Assembly (NCBI RefSeq): GCF_011617705.1 | Contig: NZ_CP050154.1 | Location: forward strand, 1-64,000 | Length of the DNA: 64,000 nucleotides | Source of the DNA: Brevibacterium limosum | GTDB lineage: Bacteria; Actinomycetota; Actinomycetes; Actinomycetales; Brevibacteriaceae | Direction of reading: 5' to 3' | In this document: positions 9,482-18,181 of the stretch, in pieces | Layout of the letters: each line of letters begins with the position of its first letter | Numbering within the stretch: the first letter of the stretch is position 1 | Notes under the pieces: generated by a model | The model's database searches: none | What the model was told of the DNA's origin: nothing | The model's input: the letters and a program-made list of their open reading frames with translations, nothing else | Translations under genes and position numbers: made by a program

Positions 9482-9927
9482 GCGTCCAATCGTACGTTGT
9501 TCAAGAGATAAACCCCTGGGCGGCCCCGCGGAAGCTGGTCTATTCGGCTTAACGCCCGCTATCCTCGGCCCACCCTGTTCGATGATCTATGAGGTTCTTT
9601 CGGATGACCCCAGTTGTGCCTAGATAAGTTCCTGTCACGGAACTCGGCCGACCAGGGGCTCTGCCCAGTTGTGGGGCGGTCATTTGGTCCGGATCGGTCG
9701 GGTCCCCGTGAACGTTAATGTCTGGAGGCGGCTGACACTCTGCTGGTCCTCGGCTGTGCTGTACAGAACTCGTAGCCGCACCAATTCCCGTATCGATATC
9801 TATTGGGGCATCTCTATCTGAGGGGAACTATCGACGTCGGTTATGTTAGCGGGATCTGATACTTGAACCTGAGTACGCTCGCCTAGCGTGACCATCCGGA
9901 GCTGCAGGTACGGACATGTGAACTGGC

Positions 9928-9941
9928 GTTTCACGTGAAAC
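9928..9941. promoter_or_regulatory. parS: parS site (perfect)
   Basis: Perfect GTTTCACGTGAAAC, 460 bases from the previous site, the widest gap in the island. Confidence 0.93.
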
Positions 9942-10074
9942 GACGGTGTCATCGCTGTGCAGAGCGCTTGTCTGCCTTTGGATCCTTGGCCGCCGGTGAA
10001 GGTCGAACACCGTGTGAAGAGTACTCAGAAGACCGCTTCTAGCGTGCAATCTGTTTTCATTTGACGCCGGGTCT

Positions 10075-10088
10075 GTTCCACGTGAAAC
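10075..10088. promoter_or_regulatory. parS: parS-like site (one mismatch)
   Basis: GTTCCACGTGAAAC, one T-to-C change in the left arm, 147 bases from the previous site. Confidence 0.7.
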
Positions 10089-10339
10089 GTACCGCTGACG
10101 GATCAGAATTCGTCGATTCTATGCCACGGTCGGAGCAGCTTCTGGTTCGCAGACTGTGTAGTACCGATCTGCTGTGGTGTGCGCTCGTGGATCACTATGA
10201 AGGATTATGCATTCGCGAGCATTCCTCGACTGAAGGTAGCGAATCGGCGTCTCTTAGCGCGTCCTACTAGGCATGAAGGAGCACCATCAGCCGGTCGCTG
10301 TGGCGGGATTGTAGAATTCTACCCTGAAGCCGTCCTCTA

Positions 10340-10353
10340 GTTTGACGTGAAAC
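10340..10353. promoter_or_regulatory. parS: parS-like site (one mismatch)
   Basis: GTTTGACGTGAAAC, one C-to-G change next to the CG core, 265 bases from the previous site; likely weaker. Confidence 0.6.
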
Positions 10354-10550
10354 GCCATTTTGCGGTCGCAGACGACTTCAGGATGGTCGTATGCGAGAGA
10401 GCACCATTTCTCGCCGTTACTCACGGTTTGAGAAGCGCCATTTAGGCGGGAGAACAGTGCTCGGTCATTCCGGGGGTTCTTAGAGTTCGTCAATTGGGCC
10501 GTTAATTGCCTAGAGCTCGGTAGGCCGGTACAAAACGCTATCAGGATAAC

Positions 10551-10564
10551 GTTTCACGTGAAAC
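10551..10564. promoter_or_regulatory. parS: parS site (perfect)
   Basis: Perfect GTTTCACGTGAAAC preceded by GGATAAC, a flank shared with the site at 10796. Confidence 0.93.
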
Positions 10565-10633
10565 GCCAATGTTTACCGCCGCGGGGGCTGAGTATTCTAC
10601 CGATCTAGGGACTCGAAACCCCAGCCACTCGGG

Positions 10634-10647
10634 GTTTCACGTGAAAC
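10634..10647. promoter_or_regulatory. parS: parS site (perfect)
   Basis: Perfect GTTTCACGTGAAAC followed by A, 83 bases from the previous site. Confidence 0.93.
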
Positions 10648-10795
10648 AGTGTGCCTGCGGGCAAAATACTGCACGTGCATTCAGGCCGACAAGTAGAAGC
10701 TATTGTTCGTGGATGCTGGATCGAAATATGTTGCTTATAAGAAGTCAACTCCATAAGAGCCGAGCCTCGTTGGAAGATGACAGTGGGCGGATAAC

Positions 10796-10809
10796 GTTTC
10801 ACATGAAAC
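10796..10809. promoter_or_regulatory. parS: parS-like site (one mismatch)
   Basis: GTTTCACATGAAAC has one G-to-A change in the central CG. The preceding GGATAAC matches the flank of the site at 10551, suggesting a local duplication that has since diverged. Confidence 0.6.
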
Positions 10810-11021
10810 TTCAGGACTCGTTACATGCTATCGGTCGCAATGCATCTTCCATCTTCTAGTCGGTTTGGATCTGCGCGCCTCTGTTTCACCCGCTCTACGA
10901 CGAGGGAAAGGAATGACCACCGAGCTCAATAGTCGTAGCTGTGGATTCGGCGAGCGTCCTTCAGGCTGTCCTAGTCGATATTCAGAGGGAATCGGGTCGT
11001 TGCCAAAGCGAATCAAGACAA

Positions 11022-11055
11022 CAATGCCGTGCTCCACTGGGGAAGCACGGCATTG
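11022..11055 (-). terminator. Intrinsic terminator after cwlM
   Basis: CAATGCCGTGCT (11022-11033) and AGCACGGCATTG (11044-11055) form a perfect 12-bp stem with a 10-base loop. Read on the minus strand it lies 27 bases after the cwlM stop and is followed by TTGTCTTGATT. It is the right-hand border of the parS island. Confidence 0.85.
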
Positions 11056-11082
11056 AGGCGCTATTTCTGACTAGTGGGGAAA

Positions 11083-12264
11083 TCAGCTCAGAGCTTTGAT
11101 GGCATCGAGACTGAGCGTGCCGGTCTGCGGATCTTTGTCTTCCAGGATGTAGACACGCTGCAAGGCGGCCGCGATGCCATCGGCAATTGCATCACGGACA
11201 TGCGGATCTTGCAGGCTTTCAAGATCCTCTGGATTCGTCAGGTATCCGCTGACGACATGGACCTTAGGAGTCTTGAGACGTTTGAGCGACGACCACGTGC
11301 GAGCGTGTGTGCGACAGTCCAGCATTCCAGTGCGAGCGACGACTTCACCTTGAATGAGCTCCGCGAGCTTCTGTCCTGTCGGCGAGTTCAGGTCTGACTG
11401 ACGTTCATGCCCGAAGAAGAAGGTTGCAATGCCGTTGGCGTCTTTGGACTTGCTCACGTCAGCGGTCACCGTTATGACAGCTGATGCTCCTAGCGAATCC
11501 GCCCGATTGACCTCAACCGCGTCGCCTTCCAAGAGCAGCGCTCCCGCACCGATCGCTTCCAACCGGCCTACAAGGCGGCTTGATATATCGAGAGTGATCT
11601 GACGTTCGAGAGCTGACTGCTCATCAGTCATCGGCAGCGTCTGGAAATCTACAACTGTAGTTGCTGCCTCGATGACAAACGTCCGACCGACCAACGAGGT
11701 TCCCGATGCCGCCACCCGTGCTCGCTCTTGGAGCGCAAAGAGATTGCCGGTGTCCTGATTGCGGTCGATCGCGTCGAGCCCGCGGAGAGTCTGAGGTCCT
11801 GTCACGCCATCGACCTTCGTACCCAGACTCATCTGCAGTTCCTTGACAGCTGCCTCGGTGCGAGCAGCATACTCGGAATCGATGCGTCCAGGATAGAAGC
11901 CCAGACCCGCGAGCTTGGTCTGGAGGTTGACAACATCGTCGCCTGTAAGGACTCTGACGGGGTCGAATCGGAGCACTCGGTCGCCCAGTTGATACCGGGC
12001 CTGTTCGAGTTCTGAAAACGTCTCGGGGCCGAGCACACCGTCGCACAGGATTCCACGGTCTTGTTGGAACTGCCTGACACCCAGCTCGAAGGCGCGATCG
12101 AAGTCCGCGGTCTCGGTATCGCCGACATTGAGTCCCAGCCGGGCCATCTGAGCCTTGATATTGGGCAGCATCTCAGAAATGTCGCCACGCGAATAGCGCG
12201 GTAGGTTCGTGTTCGTCAATGCGGTGCCAATCTTCGGTGATGCGGTTCGAGGGTCAGTGTCCAA
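11083..12264 (-). CDS. cwlM: CwlM-like peptidoglycan regulator: two PG-binding domains and a degenerate amidase domain
   Basis: A 393-aa protein with two peptidoglycan-binding-1 domains (about residues 35-85, FQQDRGILCDGVLGPETF; and 110-160, DGVTGPQTLRGL) and an Amidase_3-like domain (about 190-385). No signal peptide is visible. The catalytic residues look lost: the usual DPGHGG reads FVIEAATT (near 196), the second zinc His (SIHAD) reads TVTAD, and the catalytic Glu of VELGFLSN is replaced in VVSGYLTN. This fits mycobacterial CwlM, a cytoplasmic activator of MurA controlled by PknB phosphorylation. The start is TTG with only a weak ribosome-binding site; position next to trxA/trxB and parAB is as in mycobacteria. 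Confidence 0.85.
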   Translation of the reverse strand: MDTDPRTASPKIGTALTNTNLPRYSRGDISEMLPNIKAQMARLGLNVGDTETADFDRAFELGVRQFQQDRGILCDGVLGPETFSELEQARYQLGDRVLRFDPVRVLTGDDVVNLQTKLAGLGFYPGRIDSEYAARTEAAVKELQMSLGTKVDGVTGPQTLRGLDAIDRNQDTGNLFALQERARVAASGTSLVGRTFVIEAATTVVDFQTLPMTDEQSALERQITLDISSRLVGRLEAIGAGALLLEGDAVEVNRADSLGASAVITVTADVSKSKDANGIATFFFGHERQSDLNSPTGQKLAELIQGEVVARTGMLDCRTHARTWSSLKRLKTPKVHVVSGYLTNPEDLESLQDPHVRDAIADGIAAALQRVYILEDKDPQTGTLSLDAIKALS

Positions 12265-12282
12265 TGGCGCTCAGATATGCCT

Positions 12283-12314
12283 AAGGCGCCCGTTGATAGT
12301 ACAACAGGCGCCTT
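12283..12314 (-). terminator. Hairpin between trxA and cwlM
   Basis: AAGGCGCC (12283-12290) pairs with GGCGCCTT (12307-12314), and the interior GTTG/CAAC extends the stem. On the minus strand it lies 9 bases after the trxA stop and only 18 bases before the cwlM TTG start, so it may end trxA transcripts or tune read-through into cwlM. There is no long T run. Confidence 0.6.
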
Positions 12315-12323
12315 GGAACTCGA

Positions 12324-12641
12324 TCAGATGAAGTCGGAGAGCTCATCCTCGAGAGCAGGCTTCGGACGCGCGCCGATGATGGTCTTTGCGACCTCGCCGT
12401 CCTTGAAGACGTAGAGCGCGGGAATCGAGGTGATTCCGTAGGTGCTCGCGGTCTCGAGGTTCTCGTCGGTGTTGACCTTGACCACGTTGAGCTTGTCTCC
12501 GTGCTCTTCTGCGATCTGGTCAACGATCGGGCTGACCATCCGGCAGGGGCCGCACCAAGGAGCCCAGAAATCGACGAGCACGGGCTTGTCGGACTTCAAG
12601 ACGTTCTCTTCGAATGTTGCGTCAGTGACTTCTGTCGACAT
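12324..12641 (-). CDS. trxA: Thioredoxin
   Basis: A 105-aa cytoplasmic disulfide reductase with the classic WCGPC active site in FWAPWCGPCRM (about residue 30) and the cis-proline segment TSIPALYVF. It lies downstream of trxB on the same strand, which would reduce it using NADPH. The ATG start is preceded by GAAGGTTACTC. Length is normal for a free thioredoxin. Confidence 0.96.
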   Translation of the reverse strand: MSTEVTDATFEENVLKSDKPVLVDFWAPWCGPCRMVSPIVDQIAEEHGDKLNVVKVNTDENLETASTYGITSIPALYVFKDGEVAKTIIGARPKPALEDELSDFI

Positions 12642-12764
12642 GAGTAACCTTCCTTCACAACGAATGTCTCTAGCAGAACAGTGGAGCTGGGTCTTTCATT
12701 CCCTGACCGGTCCGCGGCTCCCGTGCGATGCGGGAGAACGGAGCCGGACACAGCAGGGTGGTGA

Positions 12765-13751
12765 TCAGGAAGCGACGGTTGCTTCCGCCACGGTTGCTTC
12801 CACCAGGGCGGGCTTGGAAGCAGCCTCGAGATCACCGAGGTAATGTTCGGCGTCGAGTGCCGCCGAACATCCCGAACCGGCTGCAGTGATCGCCTGCCGG
12901 TATACGGAGTCGATGACATCGCCGGCAGCGAAAACGCCTTCGACAGACGTCTTCGAGGTGCGACCATCGACGCTGAGATATCCATCGGTGCGCATCTCGA
13001 GCTGATCGGCGAAGAGGCTGGTTCGTGGGTCGGAACCGATGGCCACGAACATTCCGGTCACGGGCAGCTCTGAGGTCTCCCCGGTGACGGTGTTGCGGAT
13101 GGTCAGGCCGGTGAGCGAGTCCTCACCATGGACTTCGGCGACTTCGGAGTCGAGGAGGAACTCGAGCTTCTCATCGGCGTTCGCACGATCCTGCAGGGCC
13201 TGCGAAGCACGCAGCTCCTGCCGACGGTGAACCAAGGTGACGTTGGACGCGAAACGGGTGAGGAAGGTCGCTTCCTCGAGGGCGGAGTCGCCTCCGCCGA
13301 TGACAGCGATGTGCTGGTCGCGGAAGAAGAATCCGTCACAGGTGGCACACCAGCTGACTCCGTGACCGGAGAGCTTCTTCTCATTGGGCAGTCCCAGCTC
13401 GCGGTAGGCCGAACCGGTTGCGAGGATCACAGCCTTGGCCGTGTAGCGCGCGCCCAGAGCGGTCTCGATCTCGTGGGCGCCGGGATTGAGCTTGAGAGTC
13501 TCGACATCGTCGTAGATGACCTCGGCACCGAACTTCTCAGCCTGCTCACGCATGCTCTCCATGAGCTCGGGTCCCTGAACGCCGGCGGGGAATCCGGGGA
13601 AGTTCTCGACATCGGTGGTGTTCATGAGCTCACCTCCGGCGGTCACCGAACCTGCGATGACGACCGGTGAGAGGTTCGCACGGGCCGCATAGACGGCTGC
13701 GGTGTAGCCGGCTGGACCCGATCCGATGATCACCAGTTGAGTATCAGTCAT
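12765..13751 (-). CDS. trxB: Thioredoxin-disulfide reductase
   Basis: FAD/NADPH enzyme of 328 aa that reduces thioredoxin. The FAD-binding GSGPAGYTAAVYAARAN is at the N terminus, the redox-active CATCDG near residue 136, the NADPH-binding GGGDSALEEA near 157, and the C-terminal FAD motif VFAAGDVIDSVYRQAITAAGSG follows. A C-terminal tail repeats VEATVAEATVAS. The gene is preceded by a GGAAT-N18-GTT promoter typical of the thiol-stress sigma factor. Confidence 0.96.
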   Translation of the reverse strand: MTDTQLVIIGSGPAGYTAAVYAARANLSPVVIAGSVTAGGELMNTTDVENFPGFPAGVQGPELMESMREQAEKFGAEVIYDDVETLKLNPGAHEIETALGARYTAKAVILATGSAYRELGLPNEKKLSGHGVSWCATCDGFFFRDQHIAVIGGGDSALEEATFLTRFASNVTLVHRRQELRASQALQDRANADEKLEFLLDSEVAEVHGEDSLTGLTIRNTVTGETSELPVTGMFVAIGSDPRTSLFADQLEMRTDGYLSVDGRTSKTSVEGVFAAGDVIDSVYRQAITAAGSGCSAALDAEHYLGDLEAASKPALVEATVAEATVAS

Positions 13752-13826
13752 GTGAAAAGTTCCCTGCTTCTATCTGCTCTGCTCCTCGCGCCACGGAGTG
13801 CCGCGCGAAATGACGTTCGTATCTAT

Positions 13827-13852
13827 AACGGTACGGTGCCGAGGACTATTCC
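13827..13852 (-). promoter_or_regulatory. SigR/SigH-type promoter of trxB
   Basis: Read on the minus strand, GGAAT (13852-13848) and GTT (13829-13827) are separated by exactly 18 bases, the consensus for the actinobacterial thiol-oxidative-stress sigma factor SigR/SigH, whose classic target is trxBA. Transcription would start near 13820, leaving a leader of about 70 bases. Confidence 0.7.
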
Positions 13853-13862
13853 GCACCTGCAT

Positions 13863-13883
13863 CTGGGCAGGCATCCTGCCCAG
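13863..13883 (-). terminator. Hairpin after the pseudokinase gene
   Basis: CTGGGCAGG (13863-13871) and CCTGCCCAG (13875-13883) form a perfect 9-bp stem with a 3-base loop, 59 bases past the stop at 13942 on the minus strand. There is no T run, so it is only a probable terminator. Confidence 0.45.
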
Positions 13884-13941
13884 GTCGCTGCGGTGAGGCA
13901 CCAGATGATGCCGGACGAGGGTGTGAAACCTGTCTGTGCGC

Positions 13942-16536
13942 TCAGGAGAACTTCACGGAGCTGATGGTGGCCTTATAGCCGCCGTCGGTCTGCGGCAGTT
14001 CAGTGATCCAGAGGATGAGCTTGTCGGTCTCGACCTTCTCGTCGAACTCCACGGTGACCGCGCCATCGGCATCGAAGACGCCTTCGCCGATCACCTTCGC
14101 ATCTTCGGGATCGTCGCCGTCGCGGATTTCGAACTTGCCGCCAGAGTTCCCCGACGCCACCTTCACCTCGCTGATGGTGGTCTCATCCTCGAACTCGAAG
14201 AGCAGACCGACACCCGATTTGAGATTGCCGAAGCTCGCGGAGTTGTACCGGTCGGTGTTCCATGACCCCTCGGTCTTGGGAATCACGTTCTCGGTTTCAC
14301 TGTCGTGTTCCTCTCCATCGCCCTCGGGGTCGAGAGATTCGACGGTATCGATCTTCGGCGGATCGGCCTTCGGAGTCTTCTTCTCTTCTTTCGTCGGCTG
14401 TTCGCTCGGCGCCGAGGTCTCTGTGACCGGGGTGGACTCCTCGTCCCCAGCGTTGAAGCCGATGATGACGATTCCGAGCACTATGGCGGCAACGACTGCG
14501 AGGCCGAGAACCAGCCATAGGAAGGGCTTCCGAGTGGCCGCAGGATCACGCTCGTCGGAACCGGAGCCACCTGAACCGCTGCCTGCGCCGCCCGAAGCAG
14601 CGCTGGCCCCACCGGCGCCGGTACCTGAACCAGCATTCCCTGCTCCGGCCGAGGCACCAGACGCTCCGGAGCTCGCGCCCGTTGAGCCGCCGGATCTGTT
14701 GGAACCGGTGTCTGCCCCGGCCGAGCCGCCGGATCTGTTCGCACCGGCTTTCGTTCCGGCTCCCGCTGCTGCGGCAGCACCGGCAACGCCCGCTGTCCCA
14801 GCGACGCCGGCAGCCCCAGCGACGCCGGCAGCTGTTGATCGGTTCTGCGCAGACGATGCCTGAGCCGCACCGGTCGAATCGCTGTGCTGCTGGCGTGGTT
14901 TCCCGGCCTTGCGCTCGGCCGGACGGACAGATGATGAGCCCGCGGTCGCCTCGGCGCTGCGCTCACCAGCGGCGCTCTGATCATCAACGTCGTTGCGATC
15001 ATCAACGGTGTCCGGTGACAGCCGACGCATCTCCTTCGGAGGTGCGGCAGCGTTGGCTTCCTGCTGACGGGCAGCCGAGCTCGCTTCGAAGGCGGCAAGA
15101 CGCCTGCGCGCCTCGTCCTCCTTGGCCTTCGCGATCCGACGTTCGCGCTCATACTCACGTCGCTGATGCTCGCGTTGCTGTTCATGGGTTTCGAACATGC
15201 CGCCGAGGAACCAGGAACCGTCGTCCTCATCCTCGTCGTTGTCCATGATCACGCGAGTATCGTTCTCATCGCCTTCGTCCTCGGGGACGATCTCGAGTGC
15301 CTGAGTATCGGGATCCGAATCGTCTTCCCGGCTCATGATCGGGGTCGTGAGGTTCTCGTCGTATTCGTGCTCTGCGTACTCCGAGTACTCCGAGTACGTC
15401 TGCTCCGGCTGCCATTCCTCCCAGTCCTGGGCGGCGCTGTCGAGCTGTTCCTTGGCAATGGGGAAGCTCGAGGCCTCCCGCATCTGCATCCGGTCGGCAT
15501 ATCGGCCCGTGGTATGTCCGACCACTCCGGCAGCCAGTCCCCGCGTCCCCGGGCGCGTGATGCCGATGCGCACGAGTGCTGCCTGCACCTGATCTTCACT
15601 GGCACTGGCCGAACCGCCGGGGCCGGGTCCGATGGTCTTCGAACGGGATGCGGGAAGACTGGTGGCTTCGTCAAAGCTGCGGGGCGACTGCTCGAACAGG
15701 TGCTCGTTCTCCGCCACAGGAGCACGATTGACGTAGCGCAGCAGTTCGGGATCCCAGGTGTCGATGTAGCCGAGGACCTCGGCGACCGAACCCGGACCGG
15801 GATCCGAGCCCGTGATGATTCCGCTGACGAAATCATCGAGTCTGTCCGGGACGTCGGGGTTGAGAGCCTGGGCCCGGGCGATCCGGGCATTCTCCTTCTC
15901 CGCAGGCGGAATGCCGTCGAAGGTCTCTGCTCCCGGCCAGAACCCGGTCAGAGCCGTGTAGAAGAGCTGGACGAGAGCCAGGGCGTCTCGGCGTGAAGCC
16001 TTCGTCGGCGTGTAGTCCTTCTGCTCGACGAGCCCGGTATCCAGCGCCAATGCCGCATCGATGCCGATGCCTGCGATGACCACCCCACCCTTCGAGGTCA
16101 GACCGACCACGCTCGGACGCAGGAACATGTGGAACAGTCCCCGCCTGGCCGAGGTCACGAGCGCTGAACCGACCTCGCCGATGAGGGCGCACGCGGCGTC
16201 GACGGGCAGCGGCGAACGCGGCAGGATCTGGTTGAACGGCGTCACCGCGATACGCTTGATGACGATGTAGTCCAGTCCGTTGGAATGTCCGACGTCGAGC
16301 GTAGGGGCGATACGCGGGTCACCGAGGATCGATACGCGACGGGCGGCTTCGAGAACGTCGTTGGAACCATCGGCATCAGCGACGAGGATGAGCACGGGTT
16401 CGTCGAGGATCGCATCGAGGCCCGTGCAGACGGCACCTACTTCAGGCTTCTCGGGCAGCCACCGACGGTCGACGGTCGATACGACATAACGGCCGGCCAC
16501 CACCATGCCGGGTTCGATATCGATCAGGGCGACCAC
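13942..16536 (-). CDS. Membrane-anchored pseudokinase partner of MurJ
   Basis: An 864-aa protein. Residues about 1-290 resemble the degenerate kinase domain fused to MurJ/MviN in mycobacteria: GRYVVSTVD at the start, but no HRD or DFG catalytic motifs. An acidic and charged coiled region with REHQRREYERERRIAKAKEDEARRR lies near 450-490. A long Ala/Gly/Ser-rich stretch (about 555-690) precedes a single membrane segment (WLVLGLAVVAAIVLGIVIIGF). The outside part ends in a discoidin-like beta-sandwich (about 770-864). The GTG start at 16536 follows murJ by 22 bases. In mycobacteria the equivalent domain binds the FHA protein FhaA and restrains MurJ; that role is inferred. Confidence 0.8.
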   Translation of the reverse strand: MVALIDIEPGMVVAGRYVVSTVDRRWLPEKPEVGAVCTGLDAILDEPVLILVADADGSNDVLEAARRVSILGDPRIAPTLDVGHSNGLDYIVIKRIAVTPFNQILPRSPLPVDAACALIGEVGSALVTSARRGLFHMFLRPSVVGLTSKGGVVIAGIGIDAALALDTGLVEQKDYTPTKASRRDALALVQLFYTALTGFWPGAETFDGIPPAEKENARIARAQALNPDVPDRLDDFVSGIITGSDPGPGSVAEVLGYIDTWDPELLRYVNRAPVAENEHLFEQSPRSFDEATSLPASRSKTIGPGPGGSASASEDQVQAALVRIGITRPGTRGLAAGVVGHTTGRYADRMQMREASSFPIAKEQLDSAAQDWEEWQPEQTYSEYSEYAEHEYDENLTTPIMSREDDSDPDTQALEIVPEDEGDENDTRVIMDNDEDEDDGSWFLGGMFETHEQQREHQRREYERERRIAKAKEDEARRRLAAFEASSAARQQEANAAAPPKEMRRLSPDTVDDRNDVDDQSAAGERSAEATAGSSSVRPAERKAGKPRQQHSDSTGAAQASSAQNRSTAAGVAGAAGVAGTAGVAGAAAAAGAGTKAGANRSGGSAGADTGSNRSGGSTGASSGASGASAGAGNAGSGTGAGGASAASGGAGSGSGGSGSDERDPAATRKPFLWLVLGLAVVAAIVLGIVIIGFNAGDEESTPVTETSAPSEQPTKEEKKTPKADPPKIDTVESLDPEGDGEEHDSETENVIPKTEGSWNTDRYNSASFGNLKSGVGLLFEFEDETTISEVKVASGNSGGKFEIRDGDDPEDAKVIGEGVFDADGAVTVEFDEKVETDKLILWITELPQTDGGYKATISSVKFS

Positions 16537-16558
16537 CTCCGGTGGGGATTGACAGGGC

Positions 16559-18178
16559 TCAGGCTGTTTTTCTTAGTTTTCCAGCTACTACGCCAATTAT
16601 CGAATGCAACTCTCTGACTCTGAGCAAATAACAAGCTCCGATGAAGAACAGCAGCATGACGGTGCCGACGATGGCCGTGGAGGCGAAGGCCTGCCAGCGT
16701 CCTGCCAAGGAGAAGTCCGGGAAGAAGTAGAGCAGACCGAACCCTGCCCCACCGGCGACGATCGCTGCGAGGAGGAACTTGAAGTGAGATGTGAGGATCT
16801 CACGCAGATCGATGGCGCCGAGGCGCTTCTTCAGGACCGCGAACGAGATGATCATCGCCATCAGGTAGCCGAGGCTCATGATCAGACCGATGATCGCCAC
16901 CGTCACCGACTTCGGGAAGATCGTCGCCGATACCACCGCCAGGGACTGGAAGACGATCTGCGGCAGCTGGATGAGGAACGGAGTCTTCGCGTCCTCGTAG
17001 GCATAGAAGACCCGCTGCGCCAGATAGTTCGCGCTGAAGGGAATGAGACCGAAGACCATCGTGATGATGACCAGACCGATGGCTGTGGCCTGCTCCCGTC
17101 CCTCACCGGCGATGATCATCGCAACCGGTGTGGCGAGGACGATGAATGCGATGGTGGCGAAGGAATTGATGAAGCCGACCATCCGCACGCCCATGGAGAA
17201 ATCGCTGACGACGGCCTCGGTGTCATTGTTCGCCGCATCCTTGGCCAAGGAGGTGAACAGGGCCGTGGCCAGAGAGACTGCGATGAGCGAATGCGGAAGC
17301 ATGAACACGAGGTAGGCGGTCGTATATGCGGCGTTCGATGCGTTCCCGTCGCCGGGGATCGATGCACCCGAGGCGACACGGGAGATGACGAGGAAGCCGA
17401 TCTGACCGATGAGCATCGCGGAGAACGTCCAGAAAGCGACCTTGCCGGCCGAGCTGAGTCCGACCCCGCGGAACCCGAAGGTCGGCTTATATTTGAAGCC
17501 GATCCGCTTGAGCGGCCAGATGAGGATGAGTGCCTGAGCCACGACTCCGAGGGTTGCCGACCCGGCGATGAGAGCGATCTTGTCCGGAGTCCACGTGTCG
17601 AGTCCGTGCGGTGAGGCGTTGTTCGTGCCGAAGATGAGGATGAAGGCGGCGAGCCCGGCGATCGCGACGACGTTGTTGAGCACAGGCGCCCACATGTAGG
17701 GACCGAATGATGATTTCGCATTGAGCACTTGGCCCAGCAGCGTGTAGAGGCCGTAGAAGAACAGCTGCGGCAGACACCAGAAGGCGAAGGCGGTGGCCAG
17801 CGCCATCTGCTCATCGCTCCACCCCGATGAGTAGAGCCAGACGAGCAGCGGGGCCGCGGCGGTCGCGATGATGCTCACGCCTGCAAGGAGCAGGAATGAC
17901 AGCGTCAGCAGCCGGTTCGTGAAGTCGGCACCGCCGTCCTCTCGTTTGGAGGCACGCACGATCTGCGGGACGAGCACGGCATTGACCACACCTCCTGCCA
18001 GCAGCATGTAGAGGGTGTTGGGCACCTTGTTCGCGATGTCGAAGGCATCGGCCTGGACTGCAGTGACACCGATCGCGGTGGCCAGCATCGAGGCCTTGAC
18101 GAAGCCGAGCACACGCGAGGTCATGGTGCCTGCGGTCATGATCGCCGAGGACCGGGCCAGGGATGAGAAGCTGGACAA
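16559..18178 (-). CDS. murJ: Lipid II flippase MurJ
   Basis: A polytopic membrane protein of 539 aa with about 14 hydrophobic segments that moves lipid II across the membrane for peptidoglycan synthesis. The MurJ/MviN family start is evident (MTAGTMTSRVLGFVKASMLA), as are the FDIANKVPN and VVNAVLVPQIVRASKREDGG segments. Unlike the mycobacterial protein it ends after the membrane region, with the pseudokinase domain supplied by the next gene. It follows the DUF6049 gene by 3 bases, so the genes are co-transcribed. Confidence 0.94.
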   Translation of the reverse strand: MSSFSSLARSSAIMTAGTMTSRVLGFVKASMLATAIGVTAVQADAFDIANKVPNTLYMLLAGGVVNAVLVPQIVRASKREDGGADFTNRLLTLSFLLLAGVSIIATAAAPLLVWLYSSGWSDEQMALATAFAFWCLPQLFFYGLYTLLGQVLNAKSSFGPYMWAPVLNNVVAIAGLAAFILIFGTNNASPHGLDTWTPDKIALIAGSATLGVVAQALILIWPLKRIGFKYKPTFGFRGVGLSSAGKVAFWTFSAMLIGQIGFLVISRVASGASIPGDGNASNAAYTTAYLVFMLPHSLIAVSLATALFTSLAKDAANNDTEAVVSDFSMGVRMVGFINSFATIAFIVLATPVAMIIAGEGREQATAIGLVIITMVFGLIPFSANYLAQRVFYAYEDAKTPFLIQLPQIVFQSLAVVSATIFPKSVTVAIIGLIMSLGYLMAMIISFAVLKKRLGAIDLREILTSHFKFLLAAIVAGGAGFGLLYFFPDFSLAGRWQAFASTAIVGTVMLLFFIGACYLLRVRELHSIIGVVAGKLRKTA

Positions 18179-18181
18179 GCG

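Larger units (their letters stand above)
8324..11021. other. Gene-free centromere-like island with eleven parS sites
   Basis: No open frame in this 2.7-kb stretch has a convincing ribosome-binding site, codon pattern or recognisable product; the small frames present overlap one another on both strands. GC counted on sample lines is 52-57%, clearly below the neighbouring genes. It contains eight perfect copies of GTTTCACGTGAAAC and three with one mismatch, spaced 83-460 bases apart, and is closed on each side by a terminator pointing inwards. I infer that it works as the chromosomal centromere on which ParB loads and spreads. No tRNA or other RNA gene was seen in it. Confidence 0.8.

Noticed and set aside
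8353..10859. A dozen short open frames of 60-107 codons in the parS island
   Set aside because: They overlap on both strands, lack ribosome-binding sites, often include a parS palindrome in their coding sequence and have no recognisable domains.
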